DNA of 64,000 bases from Aeromicrobium panaciterrae (GTDB lineage: Bacteria; Actinomycetota; Actinomycetes; Propionibacteriales; Nocardioidaceae). Location: NCBI RefSeq assembly GCF_031457275.1, contig NZ_JAVDWH010000001.1:930001-994000 (forward strand). The letters are read 5' to 3'. The position numbers and the translations under genes were made by a program. Under the pieces are notes generated by a model. That model did not search any database, was not told the origin of the DNA, and saw nothing but the letters and a program-made list of their open reading frames with translations. This document shows, one piece after another, positions 45,644-54,401 of this stretch (positions are counted from its first letter, which is position 1; each line of letters opens with the position of its first letter).

Positions 45644-45975
45644 GCTCCAACCGTACTCGAACGGGTGTTCGATGACCAGTGGAAAACCCTGTGAATTCAG
45701 TGAAAAGCAAAGATTCTTATCCACAAATGGAGCCGCCGTCGGGACTGTCCACAGAACCAGCCGGCGCCCTTGTGTGTGCGCCCTTCGGCGAAGCCGACGA
45801 CACACAACAAGAGACCCATTGTTAACACGGGGTCGGGCGTGTCTTCCCCAAAAAGTCGGTTTCGCAGGCATACGTTCGAAGTGTGTTGACGCTCGCCCCT
45901 GAGCAACGAGATCTGGCCCTTTCCGCCGAGTAAGAGCCGGCGCAGGGCGCGCGCGGGCTCGTATGGGAGACAGCT
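45644..45975. other. 332-bp intergenic region between DUF222 gene and phoH
   Basis: No gene is visible. It contains a perfect TTATCCACA DnaA-type box (45717-45725), two near-matches (about 45679-45687 on the minus strand and 45745-45753), and a long stem (TTGTGTGT 45770-45777 with ACACACAA 45800-45807). The left part is AT-richer than its surroundings. TTGACG near 45896 could be the -35 of a phoH promoter. Confidence 0.5.
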
Positions 45976-47292
45976 GTGGCTGCTAAGAAGAGCACGAGCC
46001 CGGACCGCCGCACGTACGTCCTGGACACCAGTGTCCTGTTGGCGGACCCCAATGCGGTCAATCGTTTCCATGAGCACGAAGTGGTCATACCCGTCGTGGT
46101 GATCACCGAGCTCGAAGGCAAACGGCACGACCCGGAACTCGGCTACTTCGCCCGCAGCGCGCTGCGCTTCCTCGACGATCTGCGCGTCCAACACGGAACG
46201 CTCGACAAGCCGTTGCCGATCGGTGACGAAGGCGGAACGATCCGCGTCGAGCTCAACCACACTGATTCCTCATCGCTGCCGTCCGGCTTCCGCCTCGGCG
46301 ACAACGACACACGGATCCTCTCCGTCGCCAAGAACCTCGCTGACGAGGGCTGCATTGTCACGATCGTGTCCAAGGACCTGCCGATGCGCGTCAAGGCATC
46401 GGCCGTGGGCCTGGTTGCGGAGGAATACCGCGCCGAGCTCGCTCTCGAGTCTGGCTGGACCGGAATGCGCGAGATCGAGGTCGAGAGCGTCGACCTCGAC
46501 ACGTTGTACGAGACCGGCATCCTTGAACTTGATGAGGCACGCGAACTGCCGTGTCACACCGGCCTCGTTCTCGTCTCCGACAAGGGCAGCGGCCTCGGTC
46601 GGATGACGGCTGACAAGCAGATCCAGCTCGTACGCGGCGATCGCGATGCGTTCGGCATCCATGGCCGCTCGGCCGAGCAGCGTGTTGCTCTCGACCTGCT
46701 GCTTGATCCCGAGATCGGGATCGTGTCTCTCGGCGGTCGAGCCGGCACCGGCAAGTCCGCCATGGCTCTCTGCGCAGGGCTTGAAGCAACGATGGAACGC
46801 GGTCAGCACAAGAAGGTCGTCATCTTCCGACCCCTGTACGCGGTGGGCGGCCAAGAGCTTGGCTACCTCCCGGGAAGCGAGTCCGAGAAGATGGGGCCGT
46901 GGGGCCAGGCTGTCTTCGACACGCTCGGCGCCGTCGCCGCGCCGGCCGTCATCGAGGAGATCCTCGACCGCGGAATGCTCGAAGTGCTCCCGTTGACTCA
47001 CATCCGCGGCCGTTCGTTGCACGACTCTTTCGTCATCGTCGACGAAGCACAGTCGCTGGAGCGCAATGTGCTCCTGACGGTGCTCTCGCGAATCGGTGCC
47101 AACTCCAAGGTCGTGCTCACCCACGATGTGGCTCAGCGCGACAACCTTCGAGTCGGTCGCCACGACGGTGTCGTCGCGGTGGTCGAGAAGCTCAAGGGTC
47201 ACCCGCTCTTTGCCCATGTCACGCTGACTCGCTCCGAGCGCTCGCCGGTCGCCGCTTTGGTGACCGAAATGCTCGAAGACGTCACTCTCTGA
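45976..47292 (+). CDS. phoH2: PhoH family protein with N-terminal PIN domain (PhoH2)
   Basis: A 438-residue PIN-PhoH fusion. The N-terminal PIN RNase domain shows [15 protein letters not shown] and the later acidic residues in [14 protein letters not shown]. The C-terminal RNA helicase/ATPase domain has Walker A GRAGTGKS (254-261), Walker B region [11 protein letters not shown], and HDVAQRDNL. Such proteins act as sequence-specific RNases/helicases in mycobacteria. The start is GTG 45976, with GGGAGA upstream. No separate antitoxin PhoAT-like ORF is obvious directly before it. Confidence 0.94.
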   Translation: MAAKKSTSPDRRTYVLDTSVLLADPNAVNRFHEHEVVIPVVVITELEGKRHDPELGYFARSALRFLDDLRVQHGTLDKPLPIGDEGGTIRVELNHTDSSSLPSGFRLGDNDTRILSVAKNLADEGCIVTIVSKDLPMRVKASAVGLVAEEYRAELALESGWTGMREIEVESVDLDTLYETGILELDEARELPCHTGLVLVSDKGSGLGRMTADKQIQLVRGDRDAFGIHGRSAEQRVALDLLLDPEIGIVSLGGRAGTGKSAMALCAGLEATMERGQHKKVVIFRPLYAVGGQELGYLPGSESEKMGPWGQAVFDTLGAVAAPAVIEEILDRGMLEVLPLTHIRGRSLHDSFVIVDEAQSLERNVLLTVLSRIGANSKVVLTHDVAQRDNLRVGRHDGVVAVVEKLKGHPLFAHVTLTRSERSPVAALVTEMLEDVTL

Positions 47293-47355
47293 CAGAGGGG
47301 TCCAAGAACGCGATATCCGCCTGAACGCTGCCCTCTCCTGTGGCAGAGTGACGGC

Positions 47356-48579
47356 GTGAGCGTTCGAGGGAGACGAACCGCGGCCTTCGGCCTCGTGTTT
47401 GCCCTGCTCGCAGCATGTGGCGGCAACGCGAAGCCGGAGTCCACGGTCACGCTCAATTGGTATGTCGGCCCGGATCGGATCGACGCTCAGGCGTTGGCGA
47501 CGTCGTGCAACACCGCTGACTACCGGATTGTCGTCCAGGAACTGCCGAGGGACGTCGACGACCGGCACCAGACTCTCGTACGACGGCTGGTCGCCAAGGA
47601 CACCTCAATCGACCTTTTGAGCCTTGATTCTGCATTCACGGCGGAGTTCGCCGAGGCGCAGTTCCTGGCGCCTGTTCCCGAGGACCTGATCCCGATCTAC
47701 AGCAAGGACATCGTGCCTGCCGCCCTTCAGGCTGCTACGTACGAGGAGGCGCTCGTGGTCGCGCCCTGGTGGTTCGACCCGCAACTCCTTTGGTACCGCG
47801 GCAACATCGCCGAGCGGGCTGGCCTCGACACGACCAAGGCAGTGACCTGGGACGCGCTGATCGCCGGCGCCCAGCGCCTGGGAGTCACAGTGCAGTTTGA
47901 CGACCAAGACGGGTCGGGGCTCAGCGAGTGGGTCAACGCCCTCATTGCGGGCAGCGACGGAGAGCTCATCGCCGGTACGGGTCGCAACGCCAAGGTCGGC
48001 CTAGATTCTGACGCAGGCCGCTCGGCCGCTGGCGTCGTGAAGTTCTACAACGAAGCCAAAGTCGGACCCGGTCCTTCGCGCAGTGCTCTCGAAGCCTTTG
48101 CGGCCCCAAATGGTGGCTTCCTCCTGGCACCCAGCTCGGTCATCTCCGATCCCGCCGTCGCCGGAGTTGCGGCAGACATGGGCTGGGCGCCGTACCCGAT
48201 GACGGGCACGACGAGCGTCTCGCCGTTGGCCGGAGTCGGGCTCTCCGTGCCGTTGTACGCACCGCATACCGATCTCTCCTACAAAGCCATCTCGTGCCTG
48301 ACCGCTCCTTCGGTCATGCGGGCGATCATGAGCAGCGCGGGCCACAGCTCGAGCCGAATCACGACGTACGACGATCCGGCCCTGGGCACGACCTTCCCGA
48401 TGGCGCAGGTGGCCAAGGCAGCCGTGACGTCAGGTCGCGCCGTACCCACAACGCCTTACTGGAATCTCGTTCGACGTGCGATCGATGACTCCTGGCTACC
48501 GTTGGCCGGCGTCAACGACGAGACCCCCAAGAGCTCTCAACGGATGGCCGCTGCGAGCCTGCGAGGTGATCTCCCGTGA
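47356..48579 (+). CDS. ABC importer solute-binding lipoprotein
   Basis: A 407-residue family 1 extracellular binding protein. A signal ends in lipobox LAAC (Cys21). The mature part has WYVGPDR, the typical FDPQLLWYRGNIAERAGL and NDETPKSSQRMAAA, like sugar-binding LpqY/MalE proteins. The start GTG 47356 has CAGAGT ending 6 bases upstream. It is coupled by GTGA to the first permease. The substrate is probably a sugar or disaccharide by family, which is inference. Confidence 0.9.
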   Translation: MSVRGRRTAAFGLVFALLAACGGNAKPESTVTLNWYVGPDRIDAQALATSCNTADYRIVVQELPRDVDDRHQTLVRRLVAKDTSIDLLSLDSAFTAEFAEAQFLAPVPEDLIPIYSKDIVPAALQAATYEEALVVAPWWFDPQLLWYRGNIAERAGLDTTKAVTWDALIAGAQRLGVTVQFDDQDGSGLSEWVNALIAGSDGELIAGTGRNAKVGLDSDAGRSAAGVVKFYNEAKVGPGPSRSALEAFAAPNGGFLLAPSSVISDPAVAGVAADMGWAPYPMTGTTSVSPLAGVGLSVPLYAPHTDLSYKAISCLTAPSVMRAIMSSAGHSSSRITTYDDPALGTTFPMAQVAKAAVTSGRAVPTTPYWNLVRRAIDDSWLPLAGVNDETPKSSQRMAAASLRGDLP

Positions 48580-49499
48580 AGTTCGTGAAGAAGCCGGCTT
48601 TCGTGAGAATGCCGAGCGTGAAGAAGCCAGCTGGCCTGAAGATGCCGGCGTTCAGTCTGCCGGCAGGGCCGAGGTCGTTGGCGGGATGGACGTGGCTCGC
48701 GCCGGCAATGGTGGTGCTCCTCGCGATCACTGCCTGGCCCATTGGACGTGCCCTGTGGCTGTCGATGTCGTCGTACTCGCTCACCAACCCCGAAGCGCGA
48801 AAGTCCGTGGTATTCGACAACTACGCGGAGATCCTGACCAACAAGACCTGGTGGTTCGCCATTGCGACGAGCCTCATCATCGTGGTCCTGGTTGTCGCAG
48901 TGCAGCTGGCACTCGGTTTCGCGTTCGCCCTGGTCCTGCGTCGCCTGTCGATTCTCTGGCCTGTCACTCGCGTGCTGGTGCTGCTGCCGTTCGCCCTGGC
49001 CTCCTTCGTCACCGCCGTTGTCTGGCGCGACGCGGCGACCACGGGATTCCTCGCGAGCTGGTTCCGGCTCGACAGCGTGGGCCAGCTCGACCAGCTCGCG
49101 GCGGTCAGTCTGGGCGAGATCTGGCGCGGTACGGGGATCGTCGCGGTCATCCTCCTGGCGGGCCTCACCCAGGTATCAAGCCGGCTGCACGCAGCCGCAG
49201 TCGCCGACGGTGCAACCGGCTGGCAACGCTTGCAGCGCGTGATCCTTCCGGTCATGGGACCCGCGTTCGCCGTGGCAACCGCCTATCGCGCCTTGGACGC
49301 CTTCCGTGCCATCGAGGGCCCCTTGCTCGTGGATGAGCCGGGTGCCGACGTTCATACGGCTCCCCAGCTCATCTGGGACACCACGTTCTCGTCCTTTGAG
49401 CTCGGACTCGGCGCTGCGATGTCGGTCGTGCTGCTCGCCATCACCGCGGTGCTCGGTGTGCTCCTCGTACAGCTGTTCCGCGTGAGGAGGGTCGTATGA
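48576..49499 (+). CDS. ABC sugar-type permease 1
   Basis: A 307-residue inner-membrane permease of the MalF/SugA type with six predicted helices and the EAA loop ADGATGWQRLQRVILPVMGP. The first ~31 residues carry an unusual tandem repeat (KKPAFVRMPSV and KKPAGLKMPAF), a basic, proline-rich cytoplasmic tail. It overlaps the binding-protein gene and the second permease by 4 bp each, so the genes are co-translated. Confidence 0.92.
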   Translation: MKFVKKPAFVRMPSVKKPAGLKMPAFSLPAGPRSLAGWTWLAPAMVVLLAITAWPIGRALWLSMSSYSLTNPEARKSVVFDNYAEILTNKTWWFAIATSLIIVVLVVAVQLALGFAFALVLRRLSILWPVTRVLVLLPFALASFVTAVVWRDAATTGFLASWFRLDSVGQLDQLAAVSLGEIWRGTGIVAVILLAGLTQVSSRLHAAAVADGATGWQRLQRVILPVMGPAFAVATAYRALDAFRAIEGPLLVDEPGADVHTAPQLIWDTTFSSFELGLGAAMSVVLLAITAVLGVLLVQLFRVRRVV

Positions 49500-50488
49500 G
49501 CACCGTCGCCTTCGTCCCGTCCGTCCGGTCGCGCCTATGGGCCTCAGGCATCTCATTCGCGCTCGGCTTCACCCTCGCCAACTACGGCATCCTGATGGTG
49601 GTTCGCCCCGACCAGTGGTTGTGGCTCGCAGCGGCTGCCGTGCTGATGCTCACGGGTGCTGCCGGCATCCTGTTTGCGGATACCAACCGCTCAGTCTCGT
49701 TCTGGGCCGTGCTGGGCCTCGAAGTGTTCGCGATGTTCACGCTGTTGCCCCTGCTGTGGACCTTCACGGTCGCCACGACGCCGGCCGAGCTGACAGCCCG
49801 ATCGCTGTGGCCGAACGAGGTCTCGTGGGAGACGTTTGGCGATGTGCTCGGCTCGAGCAGCATGCGGCGGGCCGCGCTCACCTCAGTATTGGTCTCAGGT
49901 GTGGCGACGCTGATCTCGATCCCATTGGCCATCGCCGCGGCGTACGCGCTCACGCGACTCAAGGTCAAGGGTGGCCGTGTTGCGTACGCGTTCGTCATCT
50001 CGGTGCTGCTCATCCCGCTAGTCGCCCTCGCTGGACCGATCGCCGACCAGGTGATCTCCCTCGATCGCTTTGGATCTCGCCTCGCGCTCATTCCGCCGGC
50101 ACTGCTGATCACCCTTCCGCTGTCCATCTGGTTGTTCGTGACGTTGTTCAAGCGAGCACCCTGGACGCTTGGTGACGCCGTACGTGCCGACGGTGCGAGT
50201 CGCCGCCAGTGGTTCACACGTTTTGTCGTGCCTGCTCTCGGCCCCGGCATCCTCCTGATCGCCATGCTCGTGTTCGTGGTCGGCTGTCAGGACTACGTAC
50301 TCGGTGCCGCCCTGTCGACGACGGATGCGCCGCTGCCAGCATCGCTGCTGACGGCTCGTGGCGATCTCGACACGGCCTCGTCGGCGACGATTGCCGCTGC
50401 GGGATTGCTCTGGGCTGTGCTGCCGGTGATTTTGCTTCTCGTGGCACCGCGCAGGATCCACCAACTTCTGGGAAGGTCATACCGATGA
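49496..50488 (+). CDS. ABC sugar-type permease 2
   Basis: A 330-residue permease of the MalG/SugB type. The EAA loop is VRADGASRRQWFTRFVVPALGP. It has extra N-terminal helices (three hydrophobic segments before residue 90) in addition to the six core helices, so it is longer than typical MalG by about 50 residues. It overlaps its neighbours by 4 bp each (ATGA). Confidence 0.92.
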   Translation: MSTVAFVPSVRSRLWASGISFALGFTLANYGILMVVRPDQWLWLAAAAVLMLTGAAGILFADTNRSVSFWAVLGLEVFAMFTLLPLLWTFTVATTPAELTARSLWPNEVSWETFGDVLGSSSMRRAALTSVLVSGVATLISIPLAIAAAYALTRLKVKGGRVAYAFVISVLLIPLVALAGPIADQVISLDRFGSRLALIPPALLITLPLSIWLFVTLFKRAPWTLGDAVRADGASRRQWFTRFVVPALGPGILLIAMLVFVVGCQDYVLGAALSTTDAPLPASLLTARGDLDTASSATIAAAGLLWAVLPVILLLVAPRRIHQLLGRSYR

Positions 50489-51684
50489 CGTCGATCGAGC
50501 TCCGCAATCTGACAGTGGCTGGCCGTGGTGCCCGCCCGCTGCTCGACGACGTCAGCATCACCGTCCCGTCGGGCTCGACGTTGGCGATCATCGGGCCCTC
50601 AGGCGCAGGCAAGAGTCTGCTGTTGCGCGTGCTGGTCGGACTCGAAGATCAGTCGTTCGGCGAGATCCTGCTGGACGGTGTCGACGTCACCAAGGCCAAC
50701 CCGCGAACCCGTGACCTGTCCATGGTGTTTCAGGACTATTCGCTCCATCCGCAGCTCGACGCGTTCGACAATCTCGCATTCTCGTCGACTCTGAGACGCG
50801 AGAAGTCAGTGCAGAGGTTCCGTCGCGGCACCCTCGACAAGAGGGCCATCTCGGACCGGGTCAACTCCGTCAGCGAGTTCCTGGCACTGACTGACCTGCT
50901 TGAGCTCAAGCCCGCCGATCTTGATGAGGCGCAGCGCCAGCGCGTTGCCCTCGGACGTGCTCTCGTACGCGATGCGGCTGCGTACCTGTTCGACGACCCG
51001 TTCTCCAAGCAGGCGCCTCGCTCGCGCCCGCACGTACGTTCTGTGACGTCGCAGTGGCAGACCGAGGCGGGCCGTACGTCGATCTTCACGACGTCGGACA
51101 TCGCTGAGGCGCTGACCCTCGCGGATCGCGTTGCCGTTCTGCACCAGGGGTTTGTGCACCAAGTTGGCACTCCGCGCGAGCTCTACGAAGCGCCTAAGGA
51201 CATGTTCGTAGCCGGATTCCTCGGCTCGCCGCCGATGAACCTCGTGCCGGCCCGGCCGAGCGGAAGTCAGCTGGTCATGCCGCTGGCGACGATGTATCTC
51301 GACGACGAGCTGGCCAAGCGAATCGGCGACCGCGACCTTGTGGTCGTGGGCATCCGCCCGGAGGACTGCCAGGAGTCGTCGAGCCCGGCAGCCGCAACCG
51401 TCACCGACAAGGTCGAGTTCACCACCCGTATCGACGACGTCGAGTGGCAAGGCAGCACCCAGCTCGCGTACCTCGGCTATGACACCGATCCAGAGGTCGA
51501 AGCGCGCTTGAGCGAAGTCGAGGATCTGCTGGACTTCGACCTGTTCCAGAGCTTCGTCGTCGCTGAGCTTGCGGCGGAGAGCACGCTGAAGGCCGGTATG
51601 TCGATCCGCGTCGTGATCCCGCGATCGAAGATCAACGTGTTCGATCCTGAGACGGGCGAAAACCTCTCGCTCCCCCAAGACTGA
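50485..51684 (+). CDS. MalK/UgpC-like ABC ATPase with degenerate catalytic motifs
   Basis: A 399-residue ATPase subunit of the importer. The N-terminal NBD has an intact Walker A GPSGAGKS (37-44) and Q-loop (Gln83). The signature LSGGQ is replaced (ADLDEAQ, 144-150). Walker B has DD (170-171) where DE is usual, the D-loop reads SKQAP, and the switch His is Ser204 (TTSD). The C-terminal half keeps the MalK-type regulatory/TOBE region (ELYEAPKDMFVAGFLGSPPMNLVPA). ATG 50485 overlaps the permease stop. The longer frame from 50209 is not coding. Confidence 0.88.
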   Translation: MTSIELRNLTVAGRGARPLLDDVSITVPSGSTLAIIGPSGAGKSLLLRVLVGLEDQSFGEILLDGVDVTKANPRTRDLSMVFQDYSLHPQLDAFDNLAFSSTLRREKSVQRFRRGTLDKRAISDRVNSVSEFLALTDLLELKPADLDEAQRQRVALGRALVRDAAAYLFDDPFSKQAPRSRPHVRSVTSQWQTEAGRTSIFTTSDIAEALTLADRVAVLHQGFVHQVGTPRELYEAPKDMFVAGFLGSPPMNLVPARPSGSQLVMPLATMYLDDELAKRIGDRDLVVVGIRPEDCQESSSPAAATVTDKVEFTTRIDDVEWQGSTQLAYLGYDTDPEVEARLSEVEDLLDFDLFQSFVVAELAAESTLKAGMSIRVVIPRSKINVFDPETGENLSLPQD

Positions 51685-51686
51685 GC

Positions 51687-53018
51687 ATGGATCGCCGACT
51701 CTATTCGTCGCGAATGGGGATCCCGGCGGGTCTCGGCGTGGTGTTCGGATTCGCCTACGGCGTCATTTCGCTCGCACGGTTTAACCAGTTCGCGCTCTCA
51801 TCCTGGGACAACGCCATCTTCGAGCAGGCGGTTCGGGGATATGCACATTTCGGTGCGCCGACGATTGACGTACGCGGCGCCGGGTTCAACCAGCTCGGTG
51901 ATCACTTCTCGCCGATTCTGGTGTTGATCGCACCGTTCTACCGGCTGTTCCCGTCGGCGCAGACGATCCTGATCGCCCAAGCTGTCTTGCTGGCAGTCTC
52001 CGTCGCGATCATCGCGGCGCTGGCGATCCGTCATCTCGGCATGCTCGTCGGGGTGGCGATTGGCCTCGCGTACGGCGCGTCATTCGGCCTGCTTGCCGCC
52101 GTTGAGGTCGACTTTCACGAGGTCGCCTTCGCAGCACCATTGCTCGCCTTGGCGGGTGCCGCATACGTGGAGCGGCGCTTCGATGCGGTCGTCGTCTGGT
52201 CCTTGCCGCTGATCCTGGTCAAGGAGGAGTTCGGGCTCACGGTCGCGGTGATCGGTGGCGTGCTGTGGCTCGCGGGCGAACACCGGCGCGGGGTGGTTCT
52301 CGGCGCCGTCGGCCTGATCTCCGCGGTGTTCATCATCTTCGTGCTGATGCCCTCAATTGCTCCGGACGGCTCCTACACACACGCTGGTTCGCTCGGCGGT
52401 GAGCGCGGCATCTTCCCTACATTGTTCGACGAGGTCGACCGCAAGGCCGCGACTGTGCTGCTGACTATCGCCATCACGGGTCTTGCTGCCCTGTTCTCGC
52501 CGTGGCTACTGCTGGTGCTGCCAACGTTCGCATGGCGGTTCGCGGGTGACAACGCGTACTACTGGGGCACCGAGTGGCACTACTCGCTCGTGCTGATGCC
52601 GATCGTGTTTGTCGCGATGATCGACGCGATGAAGCGCTGGCCGCAGCTGCGCTGGGCGACGCTCCCGGCGCTGGTGGTCACGGGATTCATGCTGGTCAAC
52701 TCGCCGTTGGTCGCGCTGACCGAGTCGGAGACGTATGCCGAGTCGCAGCGTGGCACCGAGGCTCGCGCTGTGCTTGCGCTGATTCCCAAGGGAGCGAGCG
52801 TCGAGACCGACATCGGACTGATGACTCATCTGACGACCGACAACACGGTCTACTGGCTCGGCACACCCGGCAACCCGCCGCCGGAGTACGTCCTGTTCGA
52901 CACGGCGTCCAACATCGGCTCGCCCGTGGACGCCGTCGCGTACGCGCAGGACAAGTACGGCGGAGAGTACGAGCTGCTGTTCGGCGGGGGCGGCTACTTT
53001 CTGGCACATCGGCTCTAG
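51687..53018 (+). CDS. DUF2079 polytopic membrane protein
   Basis: A 443-residue protein with about ten hydrophobic helices. The family start (LARFNQFALSSWDNAIFEQAVRGYAHFGAPTIDVRGAGFNQLGDHFSPIL) and the acidic VEVDFHEVAFAAPLLALA mark DUF2079, a group with a GT-C glycosyltransferase-like layout. It starts 2 bp after the ABC ATPase stop, so it belongs to the same transcript. Its link to transport is unknown. Its stop shares CTAG with the LLM gene. Confidence 0.87.
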   Translation: MDRRLYSSRMGIPAGLGVVFGFAYGVISLARFNQFALSSWDNAIFEQAVRGYAHFGAPTIDVRGAGFNQLGDHFSPILVLIAPFYRLFPSAQTILIAQAVLLAVSVAIIAALAIRHLGMLVGVAIGLAYGASFGLLAAVEVDFHEVAFAAPLLALAGAAYVERRFDAVVVWSLPLILVKEEFGLTVAVIGGVLWLAGEHRRGVVLGAVGLISAVFIIFVLMPSIAPDGSYTHAGSLGGERGIFPTLFDEVDRKAATVLLTIAITGLAALFSPWLLLVLPTFAWRFAGDNAYYWGTEWHYSLVLMPIVFVAMIDAMKRWPQLRWATLPALVVTGFMLVNSPLVALTESETYAESQRGTEARAVLALIPKGASVETDIGLMTHLTTDNTVYWLGTPGNPPPEYVLFDTASNIGSPVDAVAYAQDKYGGEYELLFGGGGYFLAHRL

Positions 53019-53890
53019 AGCTTCGCGGCCTCCAGCGGCTTGAGTACGTCGTTGGCAAAGCGCTGGATACCGTCCACTTTCTGCTCCAGGCTGCACTCGA
53101 GCCCGTGGTAGTACGCCCACGGCATCGTCCACACATCCGTGACTCCGACCTCCTCGGCGGCGGCGAACTGCTCGGGGAGGAACGCGTCGGTGAGTGCCGT
53201 GATGAAGCGGAAGTCGCCGTCACGACCGAGTTCGTCGCGGATCTCCGACAGCCGGCGGGCGTGCTTGCCGGCCTCTTCGGTCGAGTACAGGTCCCCGATC
53301 CAGCCGTCGTGGCGGGCGGCTCGACGCATCCCTGCCTCGGAGAGGCCTCCGACGTAGATCGGGATCCGCGCCGTCGGCGTCGGCTCCATCACCAGCCGCG
53401 GCGTCGGATAGAAAGTGCCCTCGAACGAGTTCCACCCCGGCGACCACAGCTCGGCGAGTAGGTCGAGTGCCTCGTCGGTGCGCTTGCCTCGGGTGCCGAA
53501 GTCCTGACCCATGAGCTCGAACTCCTCGCGGCACCAGCCGACGCCCACTCCGAAGGCCACCCGATTGCCGGACAGAGCCGCGACCGTGCCGACCGCCTTC
53601 GCGACCTGATACGGACTGCGTAGCGCCGTCACGTACACAGAGGTGTAGAAGTGGATGTCCGTGGTCACCGCAGCCATCGCACCTGCCAGCACCCATGGGT
53701 CTGGCCATTCAGCCGAGTGTTCCCAGCGTCGCTTGCCGTCCGGGGTGTACGGGTAGGGCGTGGAGAGCGTCTCCAGGTCGACCACATGGTCGGGGATCGA
53801 GATGGCGTCGTACCCGCATTCGTCGGCGACTCGGGCGAGGGTCAGGAGCTCGTCAACGGGCTGAAAGGCGACCGTGATGGAGAAGCGCAT
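53015..53890 (-). CDS. LLM class F420-dependent oxidoreductase
   Basis: A 291-residue TIM-barrel oxidoreductase of the luciferase-like family: EHSAEWPDPWVLAGAMAAVTTDIHFYTSVYVTALRSPYQVAKAVGTVAALSGNRVAFGVGVGWCREEFELMG is characteristic. F420 dependence is inferred from the actinobacterial subgroup. The substrate is unknown. TAGTGT ends 6 bases before the ATG (leaderless). Confidence 0.9.
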   Translation of the reverse strand: MRFSITVAFQPVDELLTLARVADECGYDAISIPDHVVDLETLSTPYPYTPDGKRRWEHSAEWPDPWVLAGAMAAVTTDIHFYTSVYVTALRSPYQVAKAVGTVAALSGNRVAFGVGVGWCREEFELMGQDFGTRGKRTDEALDLLAELWSPGWNSFEGTFYPTPRLVMEPTPTARIPIYVGGLSEAGMRRAARHDGWIGDLYSTEEAGKHARRLSEIRDELGRDGDFRFITALTDAFLPEQFAAAEEVGVTDVWTMPWAYYHGLECSLEQKVDGIQRFANDVLKPLEAAKL

Positions 53891-53915
53891 GGCTCGACAC
53901 TAGAGCGCATCCGTT

Positions 53916-54401
53916 CTAGAGGGGCAGGTACATGACGTGGAGACCGACCAGACCGAGCTCGCGGTGGTCGAATGCCTCGGGCACCGTTCCGATGATCTGG
54001 AAGCCCAGGTTTTGCCAGAGCTTGACCGCCGAAGTGTTGGTCTCGACGACCGCGTTGAACTGGATCGCACGATAGCCCTCGGCGCGCGCCCATTCGACCA
54101 TGTGCACGCCGAGCAGCCTGCCAGCGCCCCTGCCTCGGGCGGCGGGATCGACCATGAAGCTTGCCGTTGCGACATGTGCTCCGCGACCGGGCCGATTCGG
54201 GCCCATCTTGGCTGAGCCCAGCACCACATCGTCCTCGACAGCGACCACCGCGTGGCCAGGAGCTGGTTCAAGCCACAACGGCTTGGCGGTGTCGATCGTC
54301 AGGTCGTTCGGGTACGCGTATGTCTGGCCGTCCTTGACGATGGAGTCGAAGAACGGCCAGATCAGCGGCCAGTCAGTGTCGGTCGCAGAGCGAATGATCA
54401 A
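53916..54401 (-). CDS. GNAT family N-acetyltransferase
   Basis: A 161-residue acetyltransferase. It has [17 protein letters not shown], the acetyl-CoA loop [22 protein letters not shown], and a C-terminal [25 protein letters not shown]. The TTG start overlaps the fumC stop (TTGA), so it follows fumC in one operon. The substrate is unknown. Confidence 0.87.
   Translation of the reverse strand: MIIRSATDTDWPLIWPFFDSIVKDGQTYAYPNDLTIDTAKPLWLEPAPGHAVVAVEDDVVLGSAKMGPNRPGRGAHVATASFMVDPAARGRGAGRLLGVHMVEWARAEGYRAIQFNAVVETNTSAVKLWQNLGFQIIGTVPEAFDHRELGLVGLHVMYLPL

Noticed and set aside
45717-45753. Chromosomal origin of replication
   Set aside because: Only one perfect DnaA box, and no dnaA, dnaN, recF, gyrB, rpmH or parAB nearby.
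50209-50484. Longer ABC ATPase with ~92 extra N-terminal residues
   Set aside because: The extra codons overlap the second permease in another frame, and the NBD family start is at 50485.
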